Of a stretch of DNA of 64,000 nucleotides, positions 33,682 to 42,397 are shown in pieces (the stretch's first letter is position 1; the number at the start of each line of letters is the position of its first letter). The position numbers were made by a program, and so were the translations under genes. Source of the DNA: an uncultured bacterium (lineage in GTDB: Bacteria; Verrucomicrobiota; Lentisphaeria; Victivallales; UBA1829); NCBI GenBank assembly GCA_902774245.1, contig CACYHQ010000007.1, positions 1 to 64,000 of the forward strand, written 5' to 3'. The notes beneath the pieces are model-generated. The model was not told the DNA's origin. It did no database searches and saw nothing but the letters and a program-made list of their open reading frames with translations.

Positions 33682-33709
33682 TTGATCCGAAAAATCCCCT
33701 ATATATGAA
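33682..33709 (+). promoter_or_regulatory. Candidate promoter for the sigma-factor gene
   Basis: TTGATC (33682-33687), a 16-bp spacer and TATGAA (33704-33709). It is the best match in the AT-rich gap, about 120 bases before the ATG at 33839. Confidence 0.4.
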
Positions 33710-33838
33710 GAGATGTTTTTTCTTTCCGCCACAGACTTCCACATAGACGTTGACCGGGCGGGCCGGAAAAACATTCTTCCATCCATGCGATGACTTACCA
33801 TGCATTTGTGGAATGCATCAACCATACAAAGGAAGAAC

Positions 33839-35032
33839 ATGAAAAGAACCGCAAAATCTTTTGCACCGTCTGCCATGCCCGCCTTCAAGGTGACAATCAC
33901 GACCGCCTCGGAAACTCCGGTCGCGATGCCCGTCCTCGCCCAGGCGCCCGCCGTCGCGGAAAAGACTCCGTCCGCTCCGCGCCGGAAATCCGTGATCCGT
34001 CCGGTGAAGAAGTCCGTCCTGAAAGTCGCGATCGATGTGCCGGCTTCCAACCTCAAGGTGAAGGAAGCGGCCGCCGCTCAGGAGGACGAGGAGGACGTTT
34101 CCGCGATCGACCTCAGCAAGTACATGACCGGGGAGACCCGCGATCCGAAGCTCGACAAGAAGAACGCCAAAGCCGCCGCGAAACAGGGATTCATCGCGAA
34201 GACCGACTCCATGAAGCTGTATATGAACGAAGTCGGACAGATTCCGCTGATCTCGCCGGAACAGGAAAAAGTTCTGGCGGCGCAGATTCACGGCGAAAAC
34301 CGTGCTCTGCACGACGAAGCCTGCGCCACGCTCATCAAGGCGAACCTGCGCCTGGTCGTGAAGATCGCGCACGATTTCAAGGGATTCGGCCTCCCGCTCT
34401 GCGACCTGATCTCCGAAGGCAACCTCGGACTTGTGCGCGCGGTCGAAAAGTTCGACCCGGCGAAGGGCGCGAAGTTCAGTTCCTACGCCGCGTGGTGGAT
34501 CAAGCAGTCCATGCGCCGAGCTCTGGCCAACCAGGCGAGCGTGATCCGCATCCCGGTCCAGTCCGCGGGCAAGATCAACAAGATCAAGCTCGCCAATATG
34601 AAGCTGACCGAACAGCTCGGCCGCGCTCCCACGGACAACGAACTTGCCGACAATCTTTCCCTCAGCGAACGCACCGTCGCCGCGCTCCGTCTTTCCGACC
34701 TCAAGACGATCTCGCTCCACGCTCCCATCCAGCAGGGCGAAGACGGCAGTTTCGAGGACGTCATCTCCGACCGGAACGCCATGATGCCCGACCGCATCGT
34801 CGGCGACGAGGAATCCGTCCAGCGCCTCTTCTCGCTCCTCGGCGAACTCGACACGCGCGAACGCCAGATCATTCAGCTGCGGTTCGGGCTCGACGGCCGC
34901 CGTCCGAAGACGCTGGAGGAGGTCAGCCAGATGATCCACCGTACGCGCGAACGCGTCCGCCAGCTTCAGAATCAGGCTCTCGCGAAACTCCGCGCGAAAC
35001 TCGCCGACGAAGTCGAAGCGATGGACCACTGA
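33839..35032 (+). CDS. RNA polymerase sigma factor, sigma-70 group (RpoD/RpoS-like)
   Basis: A protein of 397 residues. An Ala/Pro/Lys-rich N-terminal segment of about 120 residues lacks a large region 1.1. Region 1.2 follows ([17 protein letters not shown]), then region 2 ([38 protein letters not shown] and [15 protein letters not shown], the core-binding and -10-reading part), region 3 and region 4 ([15 protein letters not shown] and [16 protein letters not shown], which reads the -35 element). The ATG at 33839 has AAGGAAG upstream. It is either the primary sigma of this organism or a close group-2 paralogue; its modest size and short N-terminus favour group 2, but I cannot settle this. It is monocistronic with a strong terminator. 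Confidence 0.93.
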   Translation: MKRTAKSFAPSAMPAFKVTITTASETPVAMPVLAQAPAVAEKTPSAPRRKSVIRPVKKSVLKVAIDVPASNLKVKEAAAAQEDEEDVSAIDLSKYMTGETRDPKLDKKNAKAAAKQGFIAKTDSMKLYMNEVGQIPLISPEQEKVLAAQIHGENRALHDEACATLIKANLRLVVKIAHDFKGFGLPLCDLISEGNLGLVRAVEKFDPAKGAKFSSYAAWWIKQSMRRALANQASVIRIPVQSAGKINKIKLANMKLTEQLGRAPTDNELADNLSLSERTVAALRLSDLKTISLHAPIQQGEDGSFEDVISDRNAMMPDRIVGDEESVQRLFSLLGELDTRERQIIQLRFGLDGRRPKTLEEVSQMIHRTRERVRQLQNQALAKLRAKLADEVEAMDH

Positions 35033-35054
35033 GTCCGATCCGTCTGTAAAAACA

Positions 35055-35090
35055 AAGCCTCGGAAGCTCTCTCGCTTTCGGGGCTTTTTT
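35055..35090 (+). terminator. Strong terminator after the sigma-factor gene
   Basis: A thirteen-base-pair stem (35055-35067 with 35074-35086), including two G-T pairs, a six-base loop and a T run to 35090. Confidence 0.9.
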
Positions 35091-35128
35091 CGTGTCCGGA
35101 CCCTTAGAGAATAAAAAATCACAAAAAA

Positions 35129-35171
35129 TTAGTCGAAACTAACTTGTAATCTCCCAAATGTGTGATATAGT
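35129..35171 (+). promoter_or_regulatory. Promoter with an adjoining dyad, upstream of the candidate structured RNA
   Basis: TTGTAA (35144-35149), 16 bp and TATAGT (35166-35171). The dyad TTAGT-CGAA-ACTAA (35129-35142) abuts the -35 box and resembles the TTAG/CTAA ends of DtxR-family operators. A DtxR-type regulator gene lies 3 kb downstream. Confidence 0.6.
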
Positions 35172-35176
35172 ATATA

Positions 35177-35376
35177 CCGGACAATCAATAGTCCCGGAAC
35201 TATCCGGCGGCGTGTCAGTGCAGGCGCGCCGTTTCTCCAAAAGGGAGAGTGTGGAAAGGGGCCGGTGCGGCGTTCGTACATGCGTCAGCGGAAAACGAGC
35301 GGAAACGCCGGTTAGGGTAATGCAGGTTCGGATCCGGTTTTCGGCCAGGTCCGGGGGATGGTTCCGGGACTTGTCT
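35177..35376 (+). ncRNA. Candidate structured RNA of about 200 nt upstream of feoAB
   Basis: Downstream of a good promoter, bases 35190-35205 can pair over their full length (16 bp, one G-T pair) with 35356-35371, closing a domain of about 150 bases. Inside are CGCGCCG/CGGTGCG and TCTCC/GGAGA hairpins and a CGGA/TCCG stem. No reading frame here looks like protein. A second promoter for feoAB starts after it. It could be a free RNA or a long feoA leader. I could not match it to RNase P, SRP, tmRNA or a known riboswitch by eye; 6S RNA is possible. Confidence 0.45.
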
Positions 35377-35410
35377 TTCGCTCGATTCTCAATCCGAATC
35401 AAACAGGGAA

Positions 35411-35439
35411 TTGCTTGGTTCTAAAAAGTTAGGTATAAC
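35411..35439 (+). promoter_or_regulatory. Promoter for feoAB
   Basis: TTGCTT (35411-35416), a 17-bp spacer and TATAAC (35434-35439). The -10 lies in GTTAGGTATAAC, which has GTTA/TAAC symmetry and may be read by the DtxR-like regulator. Confidence 0.6.
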
Positions 35440-35550
35440 AAAGTTTGAAAGCTATAACCGCATATCAAACAACAAACAGAAAAGAGGATTCCGGGGCGGC
35501 GTGAACTCAGCGCACGGGCGTTCCGGGCTTCGAAAGAAAGGGGTACTGCA

Positions 35551-35862
35551 ATGTCTGAGAAAAAATGTTCCTGCGGATGCGGATGCGACGCCTCGAAGAC
35601 GCCGGATTACCGCGTTCCGGTCGCGGGCGAGGAAATGACGCTCGACGAGCTTCCGGTCGGGATGACCGCGACCATCGTGAAGGTCATGCCGAAGGCGCGC
35701 GGGCGCAAGAAATTCGCCGATGTCGGGCTGGTCCCCGGCACCGAGCTGCTCATGGAGGCGCATGCGCCGTTCGGCGGCCTGATCCGCGTGAAGATCATGG
35801 AAACGAGCATGGCGCTGCACAGCAGCGACGCCGCGAACATCGTGCTGAAAAAGGAGGCGTGA
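35551..35862 (+). CDS. feoA: FeoA-family ferrous iron transport protein
   Basis: A protein of 103 residues with an SH3-like FeoA fold at its centre (LDELPVGMTATIVKVM, DVGLVPGTELLMEAHAPFGG, MALHSSDAANIVL). The first 17 residues are Cys-rich (KKCSCGCGCDAS), which is unusual for FeoA and could bind metal. FeoA associates with the membrane transporter FeoB and affects its activity. The gene is four bases before feoB, so they are translated together. Control by iron or manganese through the DtxR-type regulator is likely from context. Confidence 0.93.
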   Translation: MSEKKCSCGCGCDASKTPDYRVPVAGEEMTLDELPVGMTATIVKVMPKARGRKKFADVGLVPGTELLMEAHAPFGGLIRVKIMETSMALHSSDAANIVLKKEA

Positions 35863-35865
35863 GCG

Positions 35866-38199
35866 ATGAAACAGCATTACAGAGTCGCGCTCGCTGGCAA
35901 TCCGAATTGTGGCAAGACCTGCATTTTCAATGCGCTGACCGGCGCGCGCCAGCATGTCGGCAACTACCCCGGCGTAACCGTTGAGAGCAAGAGCGGCAAG
36001 TTCACTCTGAACGGCATGGAGATCGAGTTGATCGACCTGCCGGGGGTGTATTCGCTGTCCTCGTCCTCGCCGGAAGAGGACGTCGTGTTCCAGGAGCTCA
36101 CCAAGCCTGGCATCGATCTCATCATTGACGTGGTGGACTCATCCATCCCGCGCCGCAGTCTCTACCTCACCACCCAGCTTGCCGAGCTCCATATCCCGAT
36201 GATCCTGGCGTTCAACATGAGCGACGATGCCCGCCGCAAGGGGTTCAAGTTCGACATCCCGAAACTGGAGAAGTATTTCGGCTCCCCGATCGCGCAGACC
36301 GTCGGCAGCAAGATCGGCGGCGTGAAGCCTCTGCTCGACCAGCTCGCGAAGACGCTGACCGAGCTTGAGGACCACGGCGTGCCCATGCTGACCTACGGCG
36401 AAGACATCGACGACGCGATCAAGGCGGTCGCGGACAGGATCGATTCCCTCAAGGTCGAACGTTTCGCTCACATCCCATCGCGGTTCTTTGCAATCAAGCT
36501 GCTGGAACACGACACCGCTGCCATGCGCATCGAGGACTTCAAGCCCGCGATGGACGAGGTGGAAAAACAGATCGCCCACCTTTGGGAAAAACACGCCATC
36601 GAGGCGGATACCTTCATGGCGGACCGCCGTTATGCCATGCTCGCGGGCGCCTGCCGTGACGCCATTTCCATGACGCATGAACGCCGCCGCGAGATCTCCG
36701 ACAAGATTGATGCCGTGATGACCAACAAATACCTCGGTCTTCCGCTGTTCTTCCTCATCATCTACCTCACGTTCTGGTTCACGTTCACGCTCGCGGACCC
36801 GCTTATGGGCATCATCGAGGACGACATCTTCGGCAACCTGAATGACGCCGTGAAAAATGCCTGGAACCCCGAAACGCTTCCGTTCCTGCGTTCGCTCCTC
36901 ACCGACGGCGTCATCAGCGGCGTCGGCGGCGTGCTGGTCTTCCTGCCGAACATCCTCTTCCTCTTCTTCGCGATCGCGATCCTGGAGGATTCCGGCTACA
37001 TGGCGCGCGCGGCGTTCGTCATGGACGGCATCATGCGCAAGTTCGGGCTTCAGGGACGCTCGTTCGTCCCGCTGGTGCTCGGATTCGGCTGCTCCGTGCC
37101 CGCGATCATGGCCACGCGCACGATCGAATCCGAACGCGACCGCAAGACCACGATCATGGTCCTGCCGCTGATGAGCTGCGGCGCGCGCCTGCCGATCTAC
37201 GCGCTCATCATCCCGGCGTTCTTCGTACAGAAATACCAGGCGTTCGTGATGTGGCTCATGTACTTCATCGGCGTCGTCATCGCGCTCATCGCCGCCCGCA
37301 TCATGAAATCCACGCTGTTCAAAGGCGACGGCGAAGTCTACCTCATGGAACTCCCGCCGTACCGCGTCCCGACTCTCCGCAGTCTGCTGCTCCACATGTG
37401 GGACCGCGGCCGCATGTACCTTCAGAAAGCCGGTACCATCATCCTCGCCACCAGCGTGATTCTGTACATCTGCAACACGTATCCCGAGAAGAAAGAGTTC
37501 TCGAAGGATTACGAGGGCGAGATCGCGAAGATCGAGGAGTCGCAGCTCCTGACCGACGCCCAGGTCGCCGTGCTCGAGGCCGCCGCACAGACCGAAGCGC
37601 TCGCGGAGATTTTCGGAGAGGATGTCATGAAGGAAGTCAAGGAGAACAAGATCGTCCCGGACGAGGCGCTCGAGGCGCTCGGCGAAATGGAAGACCTGGA
37701 ACTCGCCGAAGATGTGCAGGCGGTCATCGACGCCGCGCAGGAACGCGCCGACGCCATCGCCGCGCTCGAAAACGAGCAGATGGCCGAGGCCATGGAATAC
37801 ACCGTTTCCGGTCGCGTCGGGCACGCGCTCGAACCGCTGTTCCGGCCCATCGGATTCGACTGGAAGCTGACGACCGCGTCCATCGGCGCGCTCGCCGCCA
37901 AGGAAGTCTTCGTGGCGCAGCTCGGCATCTTGTATTCCGAGGGCGAGGCGGACGAGGAATCCGTGCCGCTTCGCGAACAACTCGTGAAGAACTACACGCC
38001 GCTGCAGGGATTCTGCATCATGCTCTTCTGCCTGCTGTCGATCCCGTGCCTCGCTACGCTCGCGATCATCCGCCGCGAACTCAATTCCTGGGCGATGCCG
38101 TTCGTCGAGGCGGGCGGCCTGCTCGCGCTGGCGTACATCCTGACCATGATCGTGTATCAGGTCGGATCCGCACTTCACATTGGCACGACGATGCTCTGA
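35866..38199 (+). CDS. feoB: Ferrous iron transport protein B
   Basis: A protein of 777 residues. The N-terminal cytoplasmic G domain shows ALAGNPNCGKTCIFN (G1), DLPGVYSL (G3) and NMSD (G4), followed by the helical guanine-dissociation-inhibitor domain. The membrane part begins near residue 285 (GLPLFFLIIYLTFWF) and includes two Gate regions with MLPLMSCGARLPIYAL and the VLGFGCSVPAIMATRT motif. A long soluble acidic insertion (about residues 545-650) separates the later helices and is larger than in E. coli FeoB. FeoB is the GTP-dependent Fe(II) permease. A strong terminator follows, then a convergent dtxR-type gene. Confidence 0.96.
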   Translation: MKQHYRVALAGNPNCGKTCIFNALTGARQHVGNYPGVTVESKSGKFTLNGMEIELIDLPGVYSLSSSSPEEDVVFQELTKPGIDLIIDVVDSSIPRRSLYLTTQLAELHIPMILAFNMSDDARRKGFKFDIPKLEKYFGSPIAQTVGSKIGGVKPLLDQLAKTLTELEDHGVPMLTYGEDIDDAIKAVADRIDSLKVERFAHIPSRFFAIKLLEHDTAAMRIEDFKPAMDEVEKQIAHLWEKHAIEADTFMADRRYAMLAGACRDAISMTHERRREISDKIDAVMTNKYLGLPLFFLIIYLTFWFTFTLADPLMGIIEDDIFGNLNDAVKNAWNPETLPFLRSLLTDGVISGVGGVLVFLPNILFLFFAIAILEDSGYMARAAFVMDGIMRKFGLQGRSFVPLVLGFGCSVPAIMATRTIESERDRKTTIMVLPLMSCGARLPIYALIIPAFFVQKYQAFVMWLMYFIGVVIALIAARIMKSTLFKGDGEVYLMELPPYRVPTLRSLLLHMWDRGRMYLQKAGTIILATSVILYICNTYPEKKEFSKDYEGEIAKIEESQLLTDAQVAVLEAAAQTEALAEIFGEDVMKEVKENKIVPDEALEALGEMEDLELAEDVQAVIDAAQERADAIAALENEQMAEAMEYTVSGRVGHALEPLFRPIGFDWKLTTASIGALAAKEVFVAQLGILYSEGEADEESVPLREQLVKNYTPLQGFCIMLFCLLSIPCLATLAIIRRELNSWAMPFVEAGGLLALAYILTMIVYQVGSALHIGTTML

Positions 38200-38268
38200 T
38201 TTTACAGAACTCAAAAGACTGAAAGGATTCAAAAAAGGGAAGGAAAAAAGGGAGGGAGTGTGTAGGGA

Positions 38269-38317
38269 GAGGCCGGACCCGTGCGATCACATCAATCGGG
38301 CTCCGGCCTCGCTTTTT
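38269..38317 (+). terminator. Terminator after feoB
   Basis: GAGGCCGGA (38269-38277) pairs with TCCGGCCTC (38302-38310) and is followed by GCTTTTT. Confidence 0.87.
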
Positions 38318-38359
38318 ATATTCTTTTTCGAGGGGGGGGAAAGTGACGGAATATGTGTG

Positions 38360-39025
38360 TCAGATGCTCTGCGGGCGGCACCAGATGTTTTCCGCCTGCC
38401 GGATCGGGATGTCGAGCGATTTGCCGCCGACCGTGACGCGCACGCTGGAACGGTCCAGCGAGAAGCCCTCGACGGTCACGGCGTCGCCGGGGTTCAGTCC
38501 CGTGACGGCATCCGGTGCGAGATTGCGCCCGAACTTCTCCACGACGGCTTTTCCGCCGGGCTTGCAGTCGGAGAGGACCGCGAGGTCGGGCTGCGCCATC
38601 GCCTCAGTCAGATAGGTCTGCAACGCGCGCGCGTCGGAGCGCTTTGCGATGGCCTCCGAGAACAGGATGAACCGGCTGATGGTGTCGCAGTCGATGAGGT
38701 GTTCCAGGCGGCACGCGGTCTCCGACGCCTTTTCCAGCGGCAGCCCGAGGATTTCGGAGAAGAACTTCTGGAGCGTCTCGTGATGGTGCATCACGTCCTC
38801 CGCGATGAGGCGCCCCTTCTCCGTGAGCTGCACAGGATAATGCGTGTTGTACACGATGCAGCCCATCTTCTCAAGCTGACGGAGCGCCCCGGTCACGGAC
38901 GGCATCTTCACGTTCAGCTTCGCCGCGATTTCCTTGGCGTGGGCGTGCCCCTCGACCGCGATCAGTTCTGCGATCGCTTCGAGGTAGTCTTCCAGACTTT
39001 CGGTCAGTTGCGGTATCTCGTTCAT
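38360..39025 (-). CDS. DtxR/MntR-family metal-dependent regulator
   Basis: A protein of 221 residues. The N-terminal winged helix begins with LTESLEDYLEAIAELI and contains AKEIAAKLNVKMPSVTGALRQLEKMG. The dimerisation/metal domain carries HHHETLQKFFSEILG and ACRLEHLIDCDTISRF, with several of the metal-binding His, Glu and Cys positions. A C-terminal FeoA/SH3-like domain (GLNPGDAVTVEGFSLD) makes it the long DtxR/IdeR type. It would sense Fe(II) or Mn(II) and repress transport genes. It converges on feoAB and has its own promoter. Dyads in front of the structured RNA and feoA are possible targets, and it may also regulate itself. Confidence 0.92.
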   Translation of the reverse strand: MNEIPQLTESLEDYLEAIAELIAVEGHAHAKEIAAKLNVKMPSVTGALRQLEKMGCIVYNTHYPVQLTEKGRLIAEDVMHHHETLQKFFSEILGLPLEKASETACRLEHLIDCDTISRFILFSEAIAKRSDARALQTYLTEAMAQPDLAVLSDCKPGGKAVVEKFGRNLAPDAVTGLNPGDAVTVEGFSLDRSSVRVTVGGKSLDIPIRQAENIWCRPQSI

Positions 39026-39057
39026 GGCTGCTGTAACAAACTTCTTATTGATACACT

Positions 39058-39085
39058 ACTATACTACGACTGCCTCATTTTTCAA
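39058..39085 (-). promoter_or_regulatory. Promoter of the dtxR-type gene
   Basis: On the minus strand TTGAAA (39085-39080), a 16-bp spacer and TATAGT (39063-39058). The 56 bases 39058-39113 are matched at 43 positions, without gaps, by 42645-42700 in the genomic island. The remaining gap up to 39308 shows only a small hairpin (39274-39293). Confidence 0.7.
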
Positions 39086-39308
39086 GGCTGCGACCTGCAC
39101 TTTTTACAAAAAAGGCTGCTTGCGCTGCTTATTCGGGAGAAGGGCAGACCTTCCCGCCATATCTTACCTCATTTTCTTTTTACCCTCTTCCCCCTTTAGA
39201 GAAAAACTGTTCCCTTATGTTAGATTTGATGGTATAGGACGCCATACTTGTATCATAAGCGTGAAGGGCTGAACGAAGACACCGTCATCTTCGGAGTTTG
39301 TCTCAAGC

Positions 39309-39336
39309 TTGCAATTTGAAAAAACACGCTTATATT
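39309..39336 (+). promoter_or_regulatory. Promoter for the ECF sigma/kinase pair
   Basis: TTGCAA (39309-39314), a 16-bp spacer and TATATT (39331-39336). Transcription would start near 39343, which excludes upstream start codons and supports the ATG at 39364. Confidence 0.65.
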
Positions 39337-39363
39337 ATTTTACAAAACGAAAGACTCAGGACT

Positions 39364-39999
39364 ATGTACACGACCAGGAAAACACTGCTCCAAAAGCTCC
39401 AGGAGAACGATGATATATCATGGAACGAATTCTACAGCCTGTATGCGCCGTTAGTCTTCGCTATCGGCAGTAGACTCGGCATGTCGCAGGAGGACTGTAA
39501 GGACCTGATGCAGGAGATCATGCTCGCGTTGTTCAATGGAAAGGAAATTCTGCATTATGACGAATCGAAAGGAAAATTCCGGACCTATTTCGGTCAGATC
39601 GTCTGCCATAAAGCATTGAAGATGATCCAGCGTTCCGCCAGATATTCCCTTTCCGCTTCGGCTCAAAACTCGTCCGATGAATCTCGTCTTCCGCTCAGGA
39701 GTTCGCCGGATCATCAAAGACAGGATGATCCGTTCCAGAAGATTTTTAATGAAGAATTCAACAGTTATCTTCTCACTCTGGCCCTGAATGAACTTCGCGC
39801 CAGAATCGAGCCGGAGACCTACGATATCTTTGAAATGGTCGTCCTGCAGGAGCGTCCCCCGAAAGAGGTCGCAAAATATCTTGGTGTCAGTCGGGCCGTT
39901 ATTGATGTTTACTGTTCGCGCTGCCGGAAACGGCTTCAAAAGATCATTTCCGATATCCGCGTCGATAATCCCGATTTCAATCCGGAGCTTCCGTTATGA
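39364..39999 (+). CDS. ECF-type RNA polymerase sigma factor
   Basis: A protein of 211 residues. Region 2 is readable in WNEFYSLYAPLVFAIGSRLG, DCKDLMQEIMLALFNG and GKFRTYFGQIVCHKALKMIQR. A variable linker follows, then region 4 (ELRARIEPETYDIFEMVVLQ, PPKEVAKYLGVSRAVIDVYCSRCRKRLQK). It ends four bases into the start of a membrane Ser/Thr kinase gene (ATGA overlap). This linkage matches ECF groups controlled by Hanks-type kinases instead of a classical anti-sigma factor. No anti-sigma gene is present. Its targets may be surface-protein genes, but nothing in the sequence proves it. Confidence 0.88.
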   Translation: MYTTRKTLLQKLQENDDISWNEFYSLYAPLVFAIGSRLGMSQEDCKDLMQEIMLALFNGKEILHYDESKGKFRTYFGQIVCHKALKMIQRSARYSLSASAQNSSDESRLPLRSSPDHQRQDDPFQKIFNEEFNSYLLTLALNELRARIEPETYDIFEMVVLQERPPKEVAKYLGVSRAVIDVYCSRCRKRLQKIISDIRVDNPDFNPELPL

Positions 40000-42317
40000 G
40001 CTTTCTGATCCCGTTTGAATTTCATAAAGACGACCGCCTTGCCGACTTTACTGTTGTCAAACCTGTTTCGCGCGGAGGCAACGGAGACTTGTATCTGGTC
40101 CGCGATGACACTGAAAAACTGCTGGTCATGAAAATCGTCAGAAAAGTGGACAACGACAGCGAACTTAGCGGAATTGAGCAGAGCCGGGCTGTTTCCTCGC
40201 ATATTCCGGATCTGGTTCCCATCCTGAAAACAGGAAAACTTGCCGATGGCCGCGTCTACTGCATTATGCCGCCTGCGGACAATGTGGCGCAATGGCCGGA
40301 GTACAAACCCGATACGCTTGCGGAACGCATCCGTAAGAATGGCAGAATCCCTCCGGACGAGGTGCTGGAAATAATGGGCAGGATGCTGAATGCGATCAAG
40401 CTGCTTCACGATGTCGGGCTTGCCCACTGCGATATCAAGCCGGAAAACATCCTTTTCATCGGCGGGAACCCGAAACTGACCGACTACAGTCTGCTTTCCG
40501 AAATGGCGGAACACTCTGCCGAAGTTCAAAACGGGACAGCAGGGACCATCGGGTTCATTCCGCCGGAGATGATTGACAACCCGGCTTGTTATAATCCCCG
40601 GGGAGCGGATTTGTATGCCGTCGGAAAGATTCTCTATTGCGCATGGACCGGAAACGATGTCATTTCGTTTCCGTCTGTTCCGCGGGACATTCCGCTTCAG
40701 GAAATCGGGATCATTCGTCCTCTTTATATGCGAGCGTGCAGCGTTGCTCTCGCCAAACGATACCGGAATGCCGACGAGTTTATCTCCGCCGTCGAAGATG
40801 CGCGTTTCCGGCTGGATCATGCGGTGTCTGCACATGTCCGGAGCAACTTCAGAAAGAATCTGCCTGTTCTGCTTCTCTTCTTTCTGGCCCTTTTGTGTGT
40901 CATCGGCATCGCAAACATCGTTTTGCTTCTCAAAAACCAATCCGGGAAGGAAAAACATAATCAGGACACGACTGCGTCCGGCCTCTTTTACGCGGTGATC
41001 GATGAAGATGACAATGAAGAAAACGACGGGAAACAGACTGCTCAGCCGTTCGATCCGCTCATTATCACGACAGGGTTGGATGTCGTGGACGCGAATGACG
41101 ATGTGAACAGTCTGCGCGAGGCGCTTGTTTACGCACAGAGACACGGTGCAGGCGCGACGCTTTCCTTCACCGGCGACTTCGAAATAAGGCTGTCTTCAAC
41201 GCTTGCCGTTACGCAGAATGTCATCATTGACGCGGGGACGAACAAGGTTACGCTGATCGGTCCGGAAACGGAACCGATGTTCCAGGTCGCGGATTCCAGA
41301 CTGACGCTGAAAAACATGTCCCTGATCTCCGACTGTACGGGCGATGGCGGCGGCATTCTGGATGTCAGGGAATTCGGTCGGATGGATCTGTATTCCGTGA
41401 AGGACGGCGGCAATGCAAAACTCCTGTGGGCTGTCTCGCACGGATTCGATATCAACCTGAATGACGGTACCCATCTGCATCGCATGCAGGTCAGCCCGCC
41501 TGTGTCGGGAGACGGATCCCATATCAGGATCAATGCCGGAACATTATTGGAAGACACGACTCTCGCCGGATGCGCCGGACGGCGAGGCGGAGACTACGTT
41601 GTTTCCGGAACATTGAAAAATGCCTCTGTGACGGAATACGGCGATATCTACGTCACAGATGGCGGCGTCTGCGAAAATATCACGGTCAAATGCACCTCAT
41701 TCGAGCTATATATGGATACTATGAGTGCTGTGGGCGGTTTTGTCATCAACAGTCCCGGAGGTAAGATCAACGGGATGAAAATCGAATACGGAGGCGTTTT
41801 GGGATATGAAAAGGACAGTGTTTTGACTGGGACTATTTCCATCGGCGGTGCCGTGATCGCTCCGGTGCGGACGGAGAAGTCGGTCATTGACCGCGAAACC
41901 GACCTGATGTTCGATTTGACGGAACGCACAGGAAAAAACAATTTCAGTTTTAATTATATGACGAATCGCTTTATCTACTATGTCACCGGCAATGAATTCG
42001 ATACGATGATCGATAATATGAAAGCGTTCTGCGGAGCGCGCAGTTATGCGGTCAAAATCAGAGATGACCAGGCTCCGGGGACATACCGGCTCGCGGCCAA
42101 TGCATCAGGTTTTTCTTCTCCCATATCGCTTGTGATCGGAGAAGAAGTTTACTCGGATGTCCTCTCCGTCGGGAAAAACTATTCGATCGGGGACACCGTT
42201 TATTCCCTCGGTCTGGACAATGTAAGCGAAACGGGCAAATCCAGTGCCATTTTCTTCAAGGAATATAACGTGTTGACGCTGACGATAGCCGCTCGCGGCT
42301 CGGAAACGAATCAATAG
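39996..42317 (+). CDS. Transmembrane Ser/Thr protein kinase with adhesin-like ectodomain
   Basis: A protein of 773 residues. The cytoplasmic Hanks kinase domain (about residues 15-270) has a Gly loop (VSRGGNGDLYLV), ATP-binding Lys46, catalytic Asp146 in HCDIKPEN (HRD changed to HCD) and the metal-binding Asp163 in TDYS, where DFG is replaced. One membrane helix (about 290-312) leads to an exported beta-rich domain. That domain has strand-loop-strand turns and a C-terminal module (GTYRLAANASGF to YSLGLDNV to LTLTI) that resembles the linker module of the adhesin at 53.9 kb. It is translationally coupled to the ECF sigma gene. The pair could sense surface or ligand contact and change transcription. 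The altered DFG leaves activity uncertain. Confidence 0.85.
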   Translation: MSFLIPFEFHKDDRLADFTVVKPVSRGGNGDLYLVRDDTEKLLVMKIVRKVDNDSELSGIEQSRAVSSHIPDLVPILKTGKLADGRVYCIMPPADNVAQWPEYKPDTLAERIRKNGRIPPDEVLEIMGRMLNAIKLLHDVGLAHCDIKPENILFIGGNPKLTDYSLLSEMAEHSAEVQNGTAGTIGFIPPEMIDNPACYNPRGADLYAVGKILYCAWTGNDVISFPSVPRDIPLQEIGIIRPLYMRACSVALAKRYRNADEFISAVEDARFRLDHAVSAHVRSNFRKNLPVLLLFFLALLCVIGIANIVLLLKNQSGKEKHNQDTTASGLFYAVIDEDDNEENDGKQTAQPFDPLIITTGLDVVDANDDVNSLREALVYAQRHGAGATLSFTGDFEIRLSSTLAVTQNVIIDAGTNKVTLIGPETEPMFQVADSRLTLKNMSLISDCTGDGGGILDVREFGRMDLYSVKDGGNAKLLWAVSHGFDINLNDGTHLHRMQVSPPVSGDGSHIRINAGTLLEDTTLAGCAGRRGGDYVVSGTLKNASVTEYGDIYVTDGGVCENITVKCTSFELYMDTMSAVGGFVINSPGGKINGMKIEYGGVLGYEKDSVLTGTISIGGAVIAPVRTEKSVIDRETDLMFDLTERTGKNNFSFNYMTNRFIYYVTGNEFDTMIDNMKAFCGARSYAVKIRDDQAPGTYRLAANASGFSSPISLVIGEEVYSDVLSVGKNYSIGDTVYSLGLDNVSETGKSSAIFFKEYNVLTLTIAARGSETNQ

Positions 42318-42335
42318 CAGACGCAAGCCTCTTTA

Positions 42336-42397
42336 TGGGGAAGGAGCGGGGCAGCTTACCCCTTTTTTGAGCTTGAAAATGGTGCCGGAGGAGGGAC
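42336..42397. repeat. Left attachment site (attL)
   Basis: A 62-bp copy of the right attachment site with three mismatches. It ends with TGGTGCCGGAGGAGGGAC, the reverse complement of the last 18 bases of tRNA-Leu including CCA. It starts 18 bp after the kinase stop codon. Confidence 0.9.

Noticed and set aside
33533-33805. A 90-codon leftward frame in the gap before the sigma-factor gene
   Set aside because: Very AT-rich, low-complexity sequence with no ribosome binding site and no protein-like pattern.
35177-35376. RNase P, SRP or tmRNA assignment for the structured segment
   Set aside because: It is too short for RNase P or tmRNA, and I found neither the RNase P core motif, the SRP tetraloop region nor a tRNA-like end.
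35158-35424. An 88-codon frame in the segment upstream of feoA
   Set aside because: It starts upstream of the likely transcription start and covers bases that pair in the structured segment; the sequence is Arg/Gly-rich and not protein-like.
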